This document shows, in pieces, positions 7,901 to 15,092 of a stretch of DNA of 22,633 nucleotides (the first letter of the stretch is position 1; every line of letters starts with the position of its first letter). A model generated the notes under the pieces. It ran no database searches. It was not told where the DNA came from and saw only the letters and a list, made by a program, of their open reading frames with translations. The stretch covers positions 1 to 22,633 of the forward strand of contig NZ_AJZM02000272.1 in the NCBI RefSeq assembly GCF_000272405.2, read 5' to 3'. The translations under genes were made by a program, and so were the position numbers. Source of the DNA: Vibrio tasmaniensis 1F-187. Lineage in GTDB: Bacteria; Pseudomonadota; Gammaproteobacteria; Enterobacterales; Vibrionaceae.

Positions 7901-8485
7901 ATGGCCAAGACTGCGAAGTTCGATAGACAAGACGTAGTAGATAAAGCGACTAACCTGTATTGGGAAAAGGGCTTTCACGCAACTTCTATGCGCAATCTAC
8001 AGGACGTGATTGATATGCGTCCCGGCAGTATTTATGCGGCTTTTGGCAGCAAAGAAGGCTTGTTTAAAGAGACATTGGCTCGCTATACCGAACTCGGCAT
8101 TCACAATTTGAACCGCTTTCGCAGCGAAACCGACTCTCCAATCAAAGCACTAGAAAACTTCGTAAAACGTGCCGTTGTCGAATCGAAAAAAAGCGCGCCT
8201 AACGGCATGTGTATGCTGGTTAAAACAGTAGCTGAACTGACGGATGAGCACGCTGAATTATTAGAAGAAGCCAAGAAATCACTCAAAATCATGGAAGGCG
8301 AGTTCGCTAAGCTGATTGCCGAAGCGCAAGATTTAGGTGAGATAAGTAAAGATCGAGAACCTACTCAACTAGCTCGCCACGTTCAGGTTCAAATTGCAGG
8401 GCTACGCACTTATGCAAAAACCTGCGATGACACAGAACTACTCAACTCAATGGTTGAAGACATCTTCAAGTACCACCCTTTTTAG
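7901..8485 (+). CDS. TetR/AcrR-family transcriptional regulator
   Basis: A 194-residue regulator. Residues 8-55 form the TetR helix-turn-helix (VVDKATNLYWEKGFHATSM, then PGSIYAAFGSKEGLFKETL), the best-conserved part of the family. The rest is an all-helical ligand and dimerisation domain of the kind seen in AcuR/YxaF-like members (GMCMLVKTVAEL about 105-116). Cys residues in the ligand domain (GMCMLV, KTCDD) could be ligand or redox related, but this is speculation. The start has only a weak ribosome site (GAAGTAGATGTT). Two identical-type palindromes lie just upstream. There is no co-directional target gene, so the regulon lies elsewhere or is only itself. A strong terminator follows. Family certain, ligand unknown. 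Confidence 0.93.
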   Translation: MAKTAKFDRQDVVDKATNLYWEKGFHATSMRNLQDVIDMRPGSIYAAFGSKEGLFKETLARYTELGIHNLNRFRSETDSPIKALENFVKRAVVESKKSAPNGMCMLVKTVAELTDEHAELLEEAKKSLKIMEGEFAKLIAEAQDLGEISKDREPTQLARHVQVQIAGLRTYAKTCDDTELLNSMVEDIFKYHPF

Positions 8486-8514
8486 CAACTGAGCGTATAT
8501 AGGCTCAGATCTAC

Positions 8515-8559
8515 AAAAAGACGCCCAAGTATTACTACTAATACTTAGGCGTCTTTTTT
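8515..8559. terminator. Bidirectional rho-independent terminator
   Basis: GACGCC (8520-8525) and AAGTATTA (8527-8534) pair with TAATACTT (8539-8546) and GGCGTC (8548-8553) around loop CTAC, with one mismatch. A-run on the left, T-run on the right. It ends the convergent tetR and PTS genes. Confidence 0.92.
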
Positions 8560-8596
8560 CTTATTGCTTTTCAGCCAATCTGAAAGCCGATGGCTT

Positions 8597-10462
8597 TTAT
8601 ACTTTCCTCATAATCAACGCCTGCGCATTAAGCATCGCTTCCTTAGTACTGACATCTAAGGTTTTCACGTTCGCAAAGCGTTCGATCTCTTTAATTGCCA
8701 CATCATGAGCAAAAATCACCAACCTCGCCCGCTCAATGTCTTTCTGTGTAATGCGATTGCCGATTCCGTTGGCCCCCTGCGTTTCGACTTTAATCCGAAC
8801 CCCAAGATGATGAGCCGCCTTTTCCAAAGACTTAGCCGCAAGAAACGTATGAGCGACACCAGATGGACAAGAAGTGATCGCCAATACATCCGCTTGTCCT
8901 TCTTCCGTTATCGAGCCACCCGTAAACTGATTAGAACTTGCTTCACCTTCGACCACGTTCTTTTTCAGTAGTATCACGATCAGAGCCGTCGTCAGTGCTC
9001 CTGCTAATGTCCCGACGATATAGCCAATTTTGCCGTCAACCACCGGCAGCACTATCCAGCCGCCCCATGGTGCATGGTTGATGACATGGAACATAAAGCC
9101 AACCACATTACCGACAATGCCACCAGCAACAACAGCGGGCAGAACACGTGCGGGATCAGCTGCTGCAAATGGAATCGCGCCTTCACTGATGCCGATCATT
9201 CCCATGATACCGGCGGCTTTTCCGGCTTCACGCTCGTCTCTTTTAAATTTCTTAGGTGATATGAAAGTGGCAAGAGCCATACCTAATGGTGGCGTACAAA
9301 TGGCAATACCGACGCCGCCCATTAGCCAAGGTTGAGTGTTCACCTGCGTTTGAGCAAACAGCGTCGCCACTTTGTTGATTGGGCCGCCCATATCAAAGGC
9401 TGTCATCGCCCCTAAAATACTGCCCAACACCACTTTTCCTGAGCCAGCCATGCCAGTCAGCATTTGGTTCATCTCAAGCATCACATACGCGATAGGAGAG
9501 CCAATCACCCACATCACCGCGCCACAGGTAATGAAGGTGCCAACTAAGGGATAAATGAAGATAGAACTCAGCGAGATCATACTGTCAGGGAGTTTGATCT
9601 TCTTTAGCAAATTAACCACGAAACCTGCGAAGAATCCGACCACAATGGCACCAAGGAAGCCGGTACTGTACTGATTCACTGCGAGCCAAGAACCAATCAT
9701 GCCCGGAGCTAAGCCCGGTTTGTCGGCCATTGAATATGCAATGTAACCACCGAGCACAGCGGTAAACAGGGTTAGCCCCGCGATACCCATTTGTGCTATG
9801 TCAGCCAGAACGCCGCTCTCAGGTACTGCTCCGTGGCCAGACATCATTACCGACAAAGACAAAAGTACCCCACCCGCGACCACGAATGGGATCATGTGCG
9901 AAGTACCGTACAACAAGTGTTCTTTAAGACGATTAAGAGATTGTGCCCAAGGGCTTAATGGTTCGCTGTAAACTTCATGATGACTAGAAGCGTAGCTATC
10001 GAAAGATTCAGAATTCGCTTCGAGAAACAGCTCTTGAGCTTCCTCGACCGACTCTACCGCCTTTAATTTTGTAACAAAACCATCTTCGATCAATCGAGTT
10101 GAGATCTGAGCCAGAACCTCAATATGATGATCATCGCTATTGTCTGGCGACGCGAGCATAAAAAACACATCCGACAGTTCGCCGCCGTCTGCGCCATAAT
10201 CGATACCCGTTCGGCTAATACCTACCGCCACAGCAGGTTTAGCTACAGCAGTGCTTTTCGCGTGTGGAATCGCAATACCATCATCAAAGCCCGTATTGCC
10301 AATGGCCTCACGCTTCCAGATATCATCAAGGAATTCACTTTTATTGGAGAGCTTGCCCGCACGGTCAAGCAGTTCGACAAGCTCTTCAAATACCGCCTGT
10401 TTTGAGTCTGCCTTTAAATCCAGACAGATAATCTCCGGCTCTATAATGTCAGTGATGTCCAT
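8597..10462 (-). CDS. PTS fructose-family permease, fused IIA-IIC-IIB
   Basis: A 621-residue PEP-dependent sugar permease carrying all three sugar-specific PTS units in the order A-C-B. IIA (about 1-150) has phosphorylatable H67 in GIAIPHAKS. IIC (about 172-502) is the membrane channel, with the family segments FDMGGPINKVATLF near 357 and SEGAIPFAAADP near 427. IIB (about 524-621) has the phosphocysteine C532 in ITSCPSGVAHTF. Phosphate would pass HPr, H67, C532, sugar. Sugar is probably fructose, mannose or a fructose-like compound; it cannot be read directly. ATG 10462 has GAGG six bases upstream. It is divergent from the IIB gene at 10706. Its IIC is extremely close to that of 17041-18453 (43 of 44 residues alike in the segment from MGGPINK to ATF), so these are paralogues. 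It resembles V. cholerae VC1822 in type and place. Confidence 0.92.
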   Translation of the reverse strand: MDITDIIEPEIICLDLKADSKQAVFEELVELLDRAGKLSNKSEFLDDIWKREAIGNTGFDDGIAIPHAKSTAVAKPAVAVGISRTGIDYGADGGELSDVFFMLASPDNSDDHHIEVLAQISTRLIEDGFVTKLKAVESVEEAQELFLEANSESFDSYASSHHEVYSEPLSPWAQSLNRLKEHLLYGTSHMIPFVVAGGVLLSLSVMMSGHGAVPESGVLADIAQMGIAGLTLFTAVLGGYIAYSMADKPGLAPGMIGSWLAVNQYSTGFLGAIVVGFFAGFVVNLLKKIKLPDSMISLSSIFIYPLVGTFITCGAVMWVIGSPIAYVMLEMNQMLTGMAGSGKVVLGSILGAMTAFDMGGPINKVATLFAQTQVNTQPWLMGGVGIAICTPPLGMALATFISPKKFKRDEREAGKAAGIMGMIGISEGAIPFAAADPARVLPAVVAGGIVGNVVGFMFHVINHAPWGGWIVLPVVDGKIGYIVGTLAGALTTALIVILLKKNVVEGEASSNQFTGGSITEEGQADVLAITSCPSGVAHTFLAAKSLEKAAHHLGVRIKVETQGANGIGNRITQKDIERARLVIFAHDVAIKEIERFANVKTLDVSTKEAMLNAQALIMRKV

Positions 10463-10662
10463 GTGCTGCCTCGTCCGAGTACCAATTTAGGTAAATGAGA
10501 TAAAGAGGTTAATAATATGAAAAGACTAACGAGGCAAGGCCGCTCGATATATAGGACGAAAGGTGCATTGACTGGATAATTGTAACCAAGAAGCAAGAGT
10601 GTGATGTTCACCTTTGAATTAAAAACGGGAATCCATAAACTTCCTAGATTCAGATAGTCCCA

Positions 10663-10689
10663 TCGATCCAAGTAAACTGTCGATCTAAG
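10663..10689. repeat. Direct repeat TCGATCYAAG upstream of the IIB gene
   Basis: TCGATCCAAG (10663-10672) and TCGATCTAAG (10680-10689) are 9/10 identical with a 17-bp period, ending 16 bp before ATG 10706. They lie in the 243-bp divergent gap between two PTS units and could be a regulator site. No confident CRP site or promoter was found in this gap. Confidence 0.4.
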
Positions 10690-10705
10690 CACACCGAGAA
10701 TAATA

Positions 10706-11008
10706 ATGAGAATTGTAGCGGTAACTGCGTGCCCTACAGGCATTGCGCACACCTATATGGCAGCTGATGCACTAAATAAAACAGCCCCAAAATTCAATGT
10801 TTCAATCAAGGTTGAGACTCAAGGCGCTATGGGGATTGAAAACTTACTGACAGGCCAGGATATTACCCTCGCAGACAAAGTGTTGATCGTCTCTGATATC
10901 GACATCGAACAACCAAGTCGATTTGACCCAGCGAAAACCGTATTCATTCCAATGGAAGAGGTGTTATTGAGTGTCGATAAAGTCTTTATCAAGCATTGTC
11001 GAACTTAA
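10706..11008 (+). CDS. Free-standing PTS fructose-family IIB protein
   Basis: A 100-residue cytosolic IIB domain of the fructose family with phosphocysteine C9 in VTACPTGIAHTYMAADAL and the standard KVETQGAMGIEN continuation (residues 35-46). It would accept phosphate from a IIA and give it to sugar bound by a IIC. No IIC is encoded beside it in this operon, so it must serve a IIC encoded elsewhere, possibly those in the neighbouring units. The ribosome site is weak (GAGA). The next gene begins inside its 3' end on a GTG, giving translational coupling. Similar in type and place to V. cholerae VC1823. IIB identity is certain, its partner is not. Confidence 0.9.
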   Translation: MRIVAVTACPTGIAHTYMAADALNKTAPKFNVSIKVETQGAMGIENLLTGQDITLADKVLIVSDIDIEQPSRFDPAKTVFIPMEEVLLSVDKVFIKHCRT

Positions 11009-11789
11009 ACCTTTCATGAATGAATATCAGATCACCTTCTTCGTTGACGATCCTGCCGCGAACTCACACGTCGCGCAGCCGTTGACTCGTTTAGCGAAGA
11101 AGTTCAAAAGCAACATCCGCATTATCAACATCACTCAAAATCGAACCGCTGATCTCTCCAAATCTGTCGCGATGTTACAAGTGGGTTTACTCCGGGGGGA
11201 TTTATGCCAGATAACCGCAGTAGGTATTGATGCTGAACTCGCATGTTTTGTAATAAAAGACGTGATTGCTGAGCATTACGACATGGTTGGCTCACAAGTG
11301 AATCATGAGTTCTCGAACGATTTAATCCAGCGTATGCCGCAGATATGCCCGCCTTGTGACATAAAGTGGCACCACGCTAAAGCGCAAACTCAACTGACAA
11401 AATTTGAGTGCTTGAAAGGGCTCGCTCACCTCGTTTATCCAGAAGACCCAGATGAGCTGATTTTGGCTTTCATTAAGCGAGAAGAACGCTCTTCAACCTG
11501 CGTGTCACCAGGTATCGCACTGCCCCATGTGATGTTTGAATCTACTCAAGATCTCTCGATCGCGGTCATCGTCAGTGACAATCCGATTGACTGGGCATCT
11601 CAAATTGGCCAAGTACACGTAGCTATCGCTTTAGTACTGCCAACCAAGCCGCAACTTGAACACATTGTGGCGGCTACCAACCTAACTAGAAACCTACTTC
11701 ACGATCAGGTCAACGAGCGTTTGCAAAAGACTCGAAGCAGTGTCGATTTACAAGCCTTGCTGATGTATATCTCATCTCGCCTGCTGTAA
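10971..11789 (+). CDS. HPr-like domain fused to PTS IIA (fructose/Ntr type)
   Basis: A 272-residue cytosolic protein. Residues about 18-107 have the HPr pattern, including KSVAMLQVGLLRGD (64-77), which matches the Ser46 region of HPr, but the active-site signature GLHxRP is replaced by NSHVAQP (31-37). A histidine (H33) is present but offset by two residues, and the following Arg is missing. Residues about 140-272 form a fructose/Ntr-type IIA with phosphorylatable H186 in GIALPHVMF. GTG 10971 has GAGG nine bases upstream and overlaps the IIB gene by 38 bp; the alternative ATG 11016 has no ribosome site. It probably works with the preceding IIB, or as a regulatory PTS protein, since no IIC is in the operon. 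It resembles V. cholerae VC1824, annotated as a nitrogen-regulatory-type IIA. IIA call strong; HPr-like call by eye. Confidence 0.82.
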   Translation: MSIKSLSSIVELKPFMNEYQITFFVDDPAANSHVAQPLTRLAKKFKSNIRIINITQNRTADLSKSVAMLQVGLLRGDLCQITAVGIDAELACFVIKDVIAEHYDMVGSQVNHEFSNDLIQRMPQICPPCDIKWHHAKAQTQLTKFECLKGLAHLVYPEDPDELILAFIKREERSSTCVSPGIALPHVMFESTQDLSIAVIVSDNPIDWASQIGQVHVAIALVLPTKPQLEHIVAATNLTRNLLHDQVNERLQKTRSSVDLQALLMYISSRLL

Positions 11790-11802
11790 GGCTACTCACT
11801 CC

Positions 11803-11853
11803 AAAAGACGGCTCAACAACAAAATACGCTCCGACTTAAAAAGACGGCTTAAC
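11803..11853. repeat. 15-bp direct repeat between convergent IIA and araC-type genes
   Basis: AAAAGACGGCTCAAC (11803-11817) and AAAAGACGGCTTAAC (11839-11853) are 14/15 identical with a 36-bp period. The second copy touches the stop codon of the minus-strand regulator gene. No intrinsic hairpin terminator was seen in this gap, so the repeat may be duplicated terminal sequence. Confidence 0.6.
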
Positions 11854-12692
11854 TAAATAGAACCACGATATTCAGTCGGCGTTCTACCGGTGCGATTCTT
11901 AAATACTCGACAGAAGTAGTTCACATCCTTAAAGCCGCAACGTAATGCCACTTCATTGAGCTTGAAGTTGTACTTCTTGAGCATGAATTTGGCGCGGTCG
12001 ACACGGACTCGGGTGATGTATTCTGCCAGCGTCATGTGGCCTTGTTGACGGAACATTCGCGACAAGTGATTGGATGAAATACTAAAGCGTGAGGCAATGC
12101 TGTCTCGGGTGATCTGGCGGTGGAAGTTCTCTTGAATGTAGATACAAATCCCTTGATACACATCCTGTACTCGGCTATGAGATTTTTCTACGGGCGCTTC
12201 CAGCATGGTTTTACTGTATTGCAGTAGAGCTTGCAGCAATAACTCGTCCATCGGCTGCTTGTTACTCTCTCTCGCTAACGAGCTAAGCGCCTCCAAAATA
12301 TTATCAATCGCAAAACCAGAGCGAGTCTGAATACTGTGCTTTTGAATATCGTAAAAGCTCTCCTCGCCTTTGCGCTTGCTCACCAAGCTTAAACCAAGCT
12401 GACGACGACCAAACAACATGCTCAACACCGAGCAGTCTGTATCCCAGTTTGGCTTGTTCCAGCAGTTGGGTGGGATGAAAATCGCGTCTCCGGCTTTGGC
12501 GATAACGTTGGTTATTTTGCGATCATGACTCTCCATTTCATTAATATACTCTCCGTCTAGCACCAGCTCTAAACGTGGAAAGTTCACCTGATAACTGCAT
12601 GCTGAAGGCGTGTGAAAATCTCCAGCAAACCAGATGTTATGAAACGGTTCTCGCTCATTTAATACAGACGAGATTAAGTCATGAAATATCAT
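11853..12692 (-). CDS. AraC-family transcriptional regulator of the PTS/mannose cluster
   Basis: A 279-residue regulator. Residues 1-150 form a cupin-like sensing domain (AGDAIFIPPNCWNKPNW around 67-83). Residues about 180-275 hold the two AraC helix-turn-helix units (ITRDSIASRFSISSNHLSRM, then LNEVALRCGFKDVNYFCRVF) ending in the usual RTPTEYR. ATG 12692 is chosen over upstream TTG 12716, which has no ribosome site; the site before the ATG is itself weak. It lies between PTS operons and diverges from the IIABC-manA operon, the position of V. cholerae VC1825. I infer that it activates uptake of mannose or a related sugar. A 20-bp-spaced direct repeat in the divergent region is its likely binding site. 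Family certain, effector sugar inferred. Confidence 0.9.
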   Translation of the reverse strand: MIFHDLISSVLNEREPFHNIWFAGDFHTPSACSYQVNFPRLELVLDGEYINEMESHDRKITNVIAKAGDAIFIPPNCWNKPNWDTDCSVLSMLFGRRQLGLSLVSKRKGEESFYDIQKHSIQTRSGFAIDNILEALSSLARESNKQPMDELLLQALLQYSKTMLEAPVEKSHSRVQDVYQGICIYIQENFHRQITRDSIASRFSISSNHLSRMFRQQGHMTLAEYITRVRVDRAKFMLKKYNFKLNEVALRCGFKDVNYFCRVFKNRTGRTPTEYRGSI

Positions 12693-13070
12693 TATTCGAA
12701 CTCTAATGGGCAGCAATAAGGCTACGGGAATAGATATACCCCTTAGTGAAACATAGCGCTATTGAGCAAAATCACAATTTGAGATCTAGGCTACAAAAAT
12801 CCAGTCACGGAAATAAATTTCCAGTAACGAAACTGACCTAGAACGTTCCTGCTCTAATAAACAAATACGCTGCATCCCTTATAAATAAAAGCCTCAACAC
12901 ATCTTAAACTCTGTCAACACCGCCCTTAAAACAGCCACTCGACTGATCAAAATCACACTCCACTTATAACGCAACAATCATCCAGTAAATGCGTTTTTTC
13001 TTCACTACAGAAGGTAAGCCGTAGATTCCAGAATACCCCTAACAAAATAAAAACAGAGTAGGGGTTCATT
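12693..13070. promoter_or_regulatory. Divergent control region of the AraC gene and the IIABC-manA operon
   Basis: A 378-bp gap without a gene. It contains two CRP-like sites with perfect right halves: ATTGA-GCAAAA-TCACA at 12761-12776 and ACTGA-TCAAAA-TCACA at 12942-12957. Between them is a direct repeat, TCCAGTCACGGAAA (12800-12813) and TCCAGTAACGAAA (12820-12832), spaced 20 bp. A further TCCAGTAA lies at 12980-12987. AraC proteins typically bind such direct repeats about two helical turns apart. Promoter boxes are not clear. Confidence 0.5.
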
Positions 13071-14975
13071 ATGATCACGACATTGATCAATCAAGATTTG
13101 ATTAAGCTTTCGCTTAGCGCTAATTCAAAAGAAGACGTATTTAAAGAGCTGATAGACGTGCTGTACGCACAAGGCAGAATCTCAGACAAAGCACAGTTTC
13201 TTGCCGACATTAAGGCGCGTGAAGAACAAGGTAATACAGGGTTTGAAGAGGGCATTGCCCTGCCACATGCGAAAAGCAGCGCGGTGATCAAACCTGCAGT
13301 TGTTATCGGCGTCCACAAGCAGGGTATCGAGTACGGCGCCGATGACGGTCAGCCATCAAAACTCTTCTTCATGATCGCGTCTCCAGATGGCGGCGATGAT
13401 CACCACATCGAAGTATTGGCAGAGCTTTCTTCAAAACTGATTGAAGAAGGCTTTATCGAAAGCTTCATGAATGCTCAATCTGAACAAGAAGCATTAGAAC
13501 TACTGCTTACCAAACCTGAGCCATCAGAAACTGAAACCAACGTTGAGAAACAAGGCTTCATCATTGGTGTCACTGGCTGCCCAGCAGGCGTTGCACACAC
13601 TTATTTGGCAGCTGAAGCGCTAGAGAAAGGCGCAGCGGCTCTTGGCTACGACATCAAGGTCGAAACCAACGGCTCGATAGGCGTTAAAAACAGCCCAACT
13701 CAAGAAGAGATCGAACGCGCAGACGCGATTGTCGTCGCTTGTGACAAACAGGTCGACATGGCTCGCTTTGCCGGAAAACGCGTTATCAGCACCAACGTGA
13801 AAGCGCCAATCAAAGACGCGCAAGGCTTGATTAAGCAAGCACTCAACGCACCTAGCTACCAAGCTGAACAAGCACCTACCAACCAATCTGTTGCAGAAAA
13901 AGCCTCACAAGCGCGTTCAGACCTTTATCGTTACCTGATGAATGGCGTATCACACATGATCCCATTCGTAGTCACTGGCGGCCTATTGATTGCCCTAGCA
14001 CTAGCCATTGGCGGTGAGCCAAGCGAGTCTGGCATGGCGATTCCTGCTGGCAGCATGTGGAACCAAATTCTAGAAGTCGGTGTGGTTGCCTTCACATTGA
14101 TGATCCCAATCTTGGCTGGCTACATTGCTTACGCGATTGCTGACCGCCCAGCCCTAACCCCTGGCCTTATCGGTGGTTGGATTGCTAACAACGGCTCTTT
14201 CTACGGCGCTGACGCAGGCACAGGCTTCATCGGCGCAATCATTGCCGGTCTATTGGTGGGTTACTTCGTTAAATGGATCACCTCGTTCAACTACCACAAG
14301 TTCGTTCAACCGCTTGTGTCTATCATGATCGCTCCGATCACTGGTTCTCTATTCATCGCGGGTCTGTTCATCTTTGTTATCGGCGCGCCAATCGCTGGGC
14401 TGATGGATGCTCTTACTGCACTACTAACGAGCATGAGTACAGGCAACGTGGTTCTGCTTGGCATCGTACTGGGTGGTATGGCTGGTTTCGATATGGGCGG
14501 CCCATTCAACAAAGTAGCGTTCCTATTCTCAGTCGGCATGATTGCCAGCGGTCAAACTCAATTCATGGGTGCGATGGCGTGTGCAATTCCTGTGGCTCCA
14601 CTGGGTATGGCCATCGCAACCAGACTTGGCCGCAAGTTCGACCTGTTCGAATCTTCTGAAATTGAAGCAGGTAAAGCAGCAGGCGCGATGGGCTTAGTGG
14701 GTATCTCTGAAGGTGCGATTCCTTTCGCAGCTCAAGATCCAATGTCGGTTATCCCTGCCAACGTACTTGGCTCAATGACAGCGGCTGTTATGGCGTTCTC
14801 ATTTGGTATCACCAACAGCGTTGCGCACGGTGGTCCAGTAGTCGCTCTACTTGGCGCTATGAACTACCCAATGCTAGCACTGCTGTGCATGGCATCTGGC
14901 GCGGGCGTAACTGCGGTTACTTGTATCGCGCTTAAAAATCTACGTAAAGCCAAGTTAACAACAGCAGCGGCTTAA
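13071..14975 (+). CDS. PTS fructose/mannose-family permease, fused IIA-IIB-IIC
   Basis: A 634-residue sugar permease in the order A-B-C. IIA (1-148) has H66 in GIALPHAKS. IIB (about 162-256) has C170 in VTGCPAGVAHTYLAA. IIC (about 280-625) has HMIPFVVTGGLL, FDMGGPFNKVAFLF and SEGAIPFAAQDP. It imports and phosphorylates a sugar using phosphate from HPr. Being 117 bp upstream of manA in the same direction points to mannose, giving mannose-6-phosphate; V. cholerae VC1826 in the same context is a mannose transporter as I recall. ATG 13071 has AGGGG six bases upstream. Domain order differs from the A-C-B paralogue at 8597-10462, so the two are not simple duplicates. CRP-like and AraC-like sites lie upstream. 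Confidence 0.92.
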   Translation: MITTLINQDLIKLSLSANSKEDVFKELIDVLYAQGRISDKAQFLADIKAREEQGNTGFEEGIALPHAKSSAVIKPAVVIGVHKQGIEYGADDGQPSKLFFMIASPDGGDDHHIEVLAELSSKLIEEGFIESFMNAQSEQEALELLLTKPEPSETETNVEKQGFIIGVTGCPAGVAHTYLAAEALEKGAAALGYDIKVETNGSIGVKNSPTQEEIERADAIVVACDKQVDMARFAGKRVISTNVKAPIKDAQGLIKQALNAPSYQAEQAPTNQSVAEKASQARSDLYRYLMNGVSHMIPFVVTGGLLIALALAIGGEPSESGMAIPAGSMWNQILEVGVVAFTLMIPILAGYIAYAIADRPALTPGLIGGWIANNGSFYGADAGTGFIGAIIAGLLVGYFVKWITSFNYHKFVQPLVSIMIAPITGSLFIAGLFIFVIGAPIAGLMDALTALLTSMSTGNVVLLGIVLGGMAGFDMGGPFNKVAFLFSVGMIASGQTQFMGAMACAIPVAPLGMAIATRLGRKFDLFESSEIEAGKAAGAMGLVGISEGAIPFAAQDPMSVIPANVLGSMTAAVMAFSFGITNSVAHGGPVVALLGAMNYPMLALLCMASGAGVTAVTCIALKNLRKAKLTTAAA

Positions 14976-15002
14976 GCCATTTCAACTCCAATGGCTTGAG
15001 CC
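14969..15002. promoter_or_regulatory. Intercistronic hairpin between the PTS gene and manA
   Basis: GGCTTAAGCCATT (14969-14981) pairs with AATGGCTTGAGCC (14990-15002) over 13 pairs with one G-U, around an 8-nt loop; the PTS stop codon (14973-14975) lies in the left arm. It is not followed at once by a T-run (the nearest, TTTTT, is about 15 nt on), so it looks more like an mRNA-stability or attenuation element than a full terminator. Confidence 0.55.
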
Positions 15003-15092
15003 CTTCGACCCTACTGTTTTTAGTAACTAATACTTTTAACAACGAATAAGTCGATTACAGCTCAAGCCATGTTTCCCTTCATGGTGATTTCG

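Noticed and set aside
10596..10612. GTGTGATGTTCACC as a CRP site
   Set aside because: The palindrome has a 3-bp spacer instead of six, and the second half fails when the proper spacing is imposed.
10441..10752. Minus-strand open frame covering the gap between two divergent PTS units
   Set aside because: It overlaps the starts of both real genes, and its product has no familiar features.
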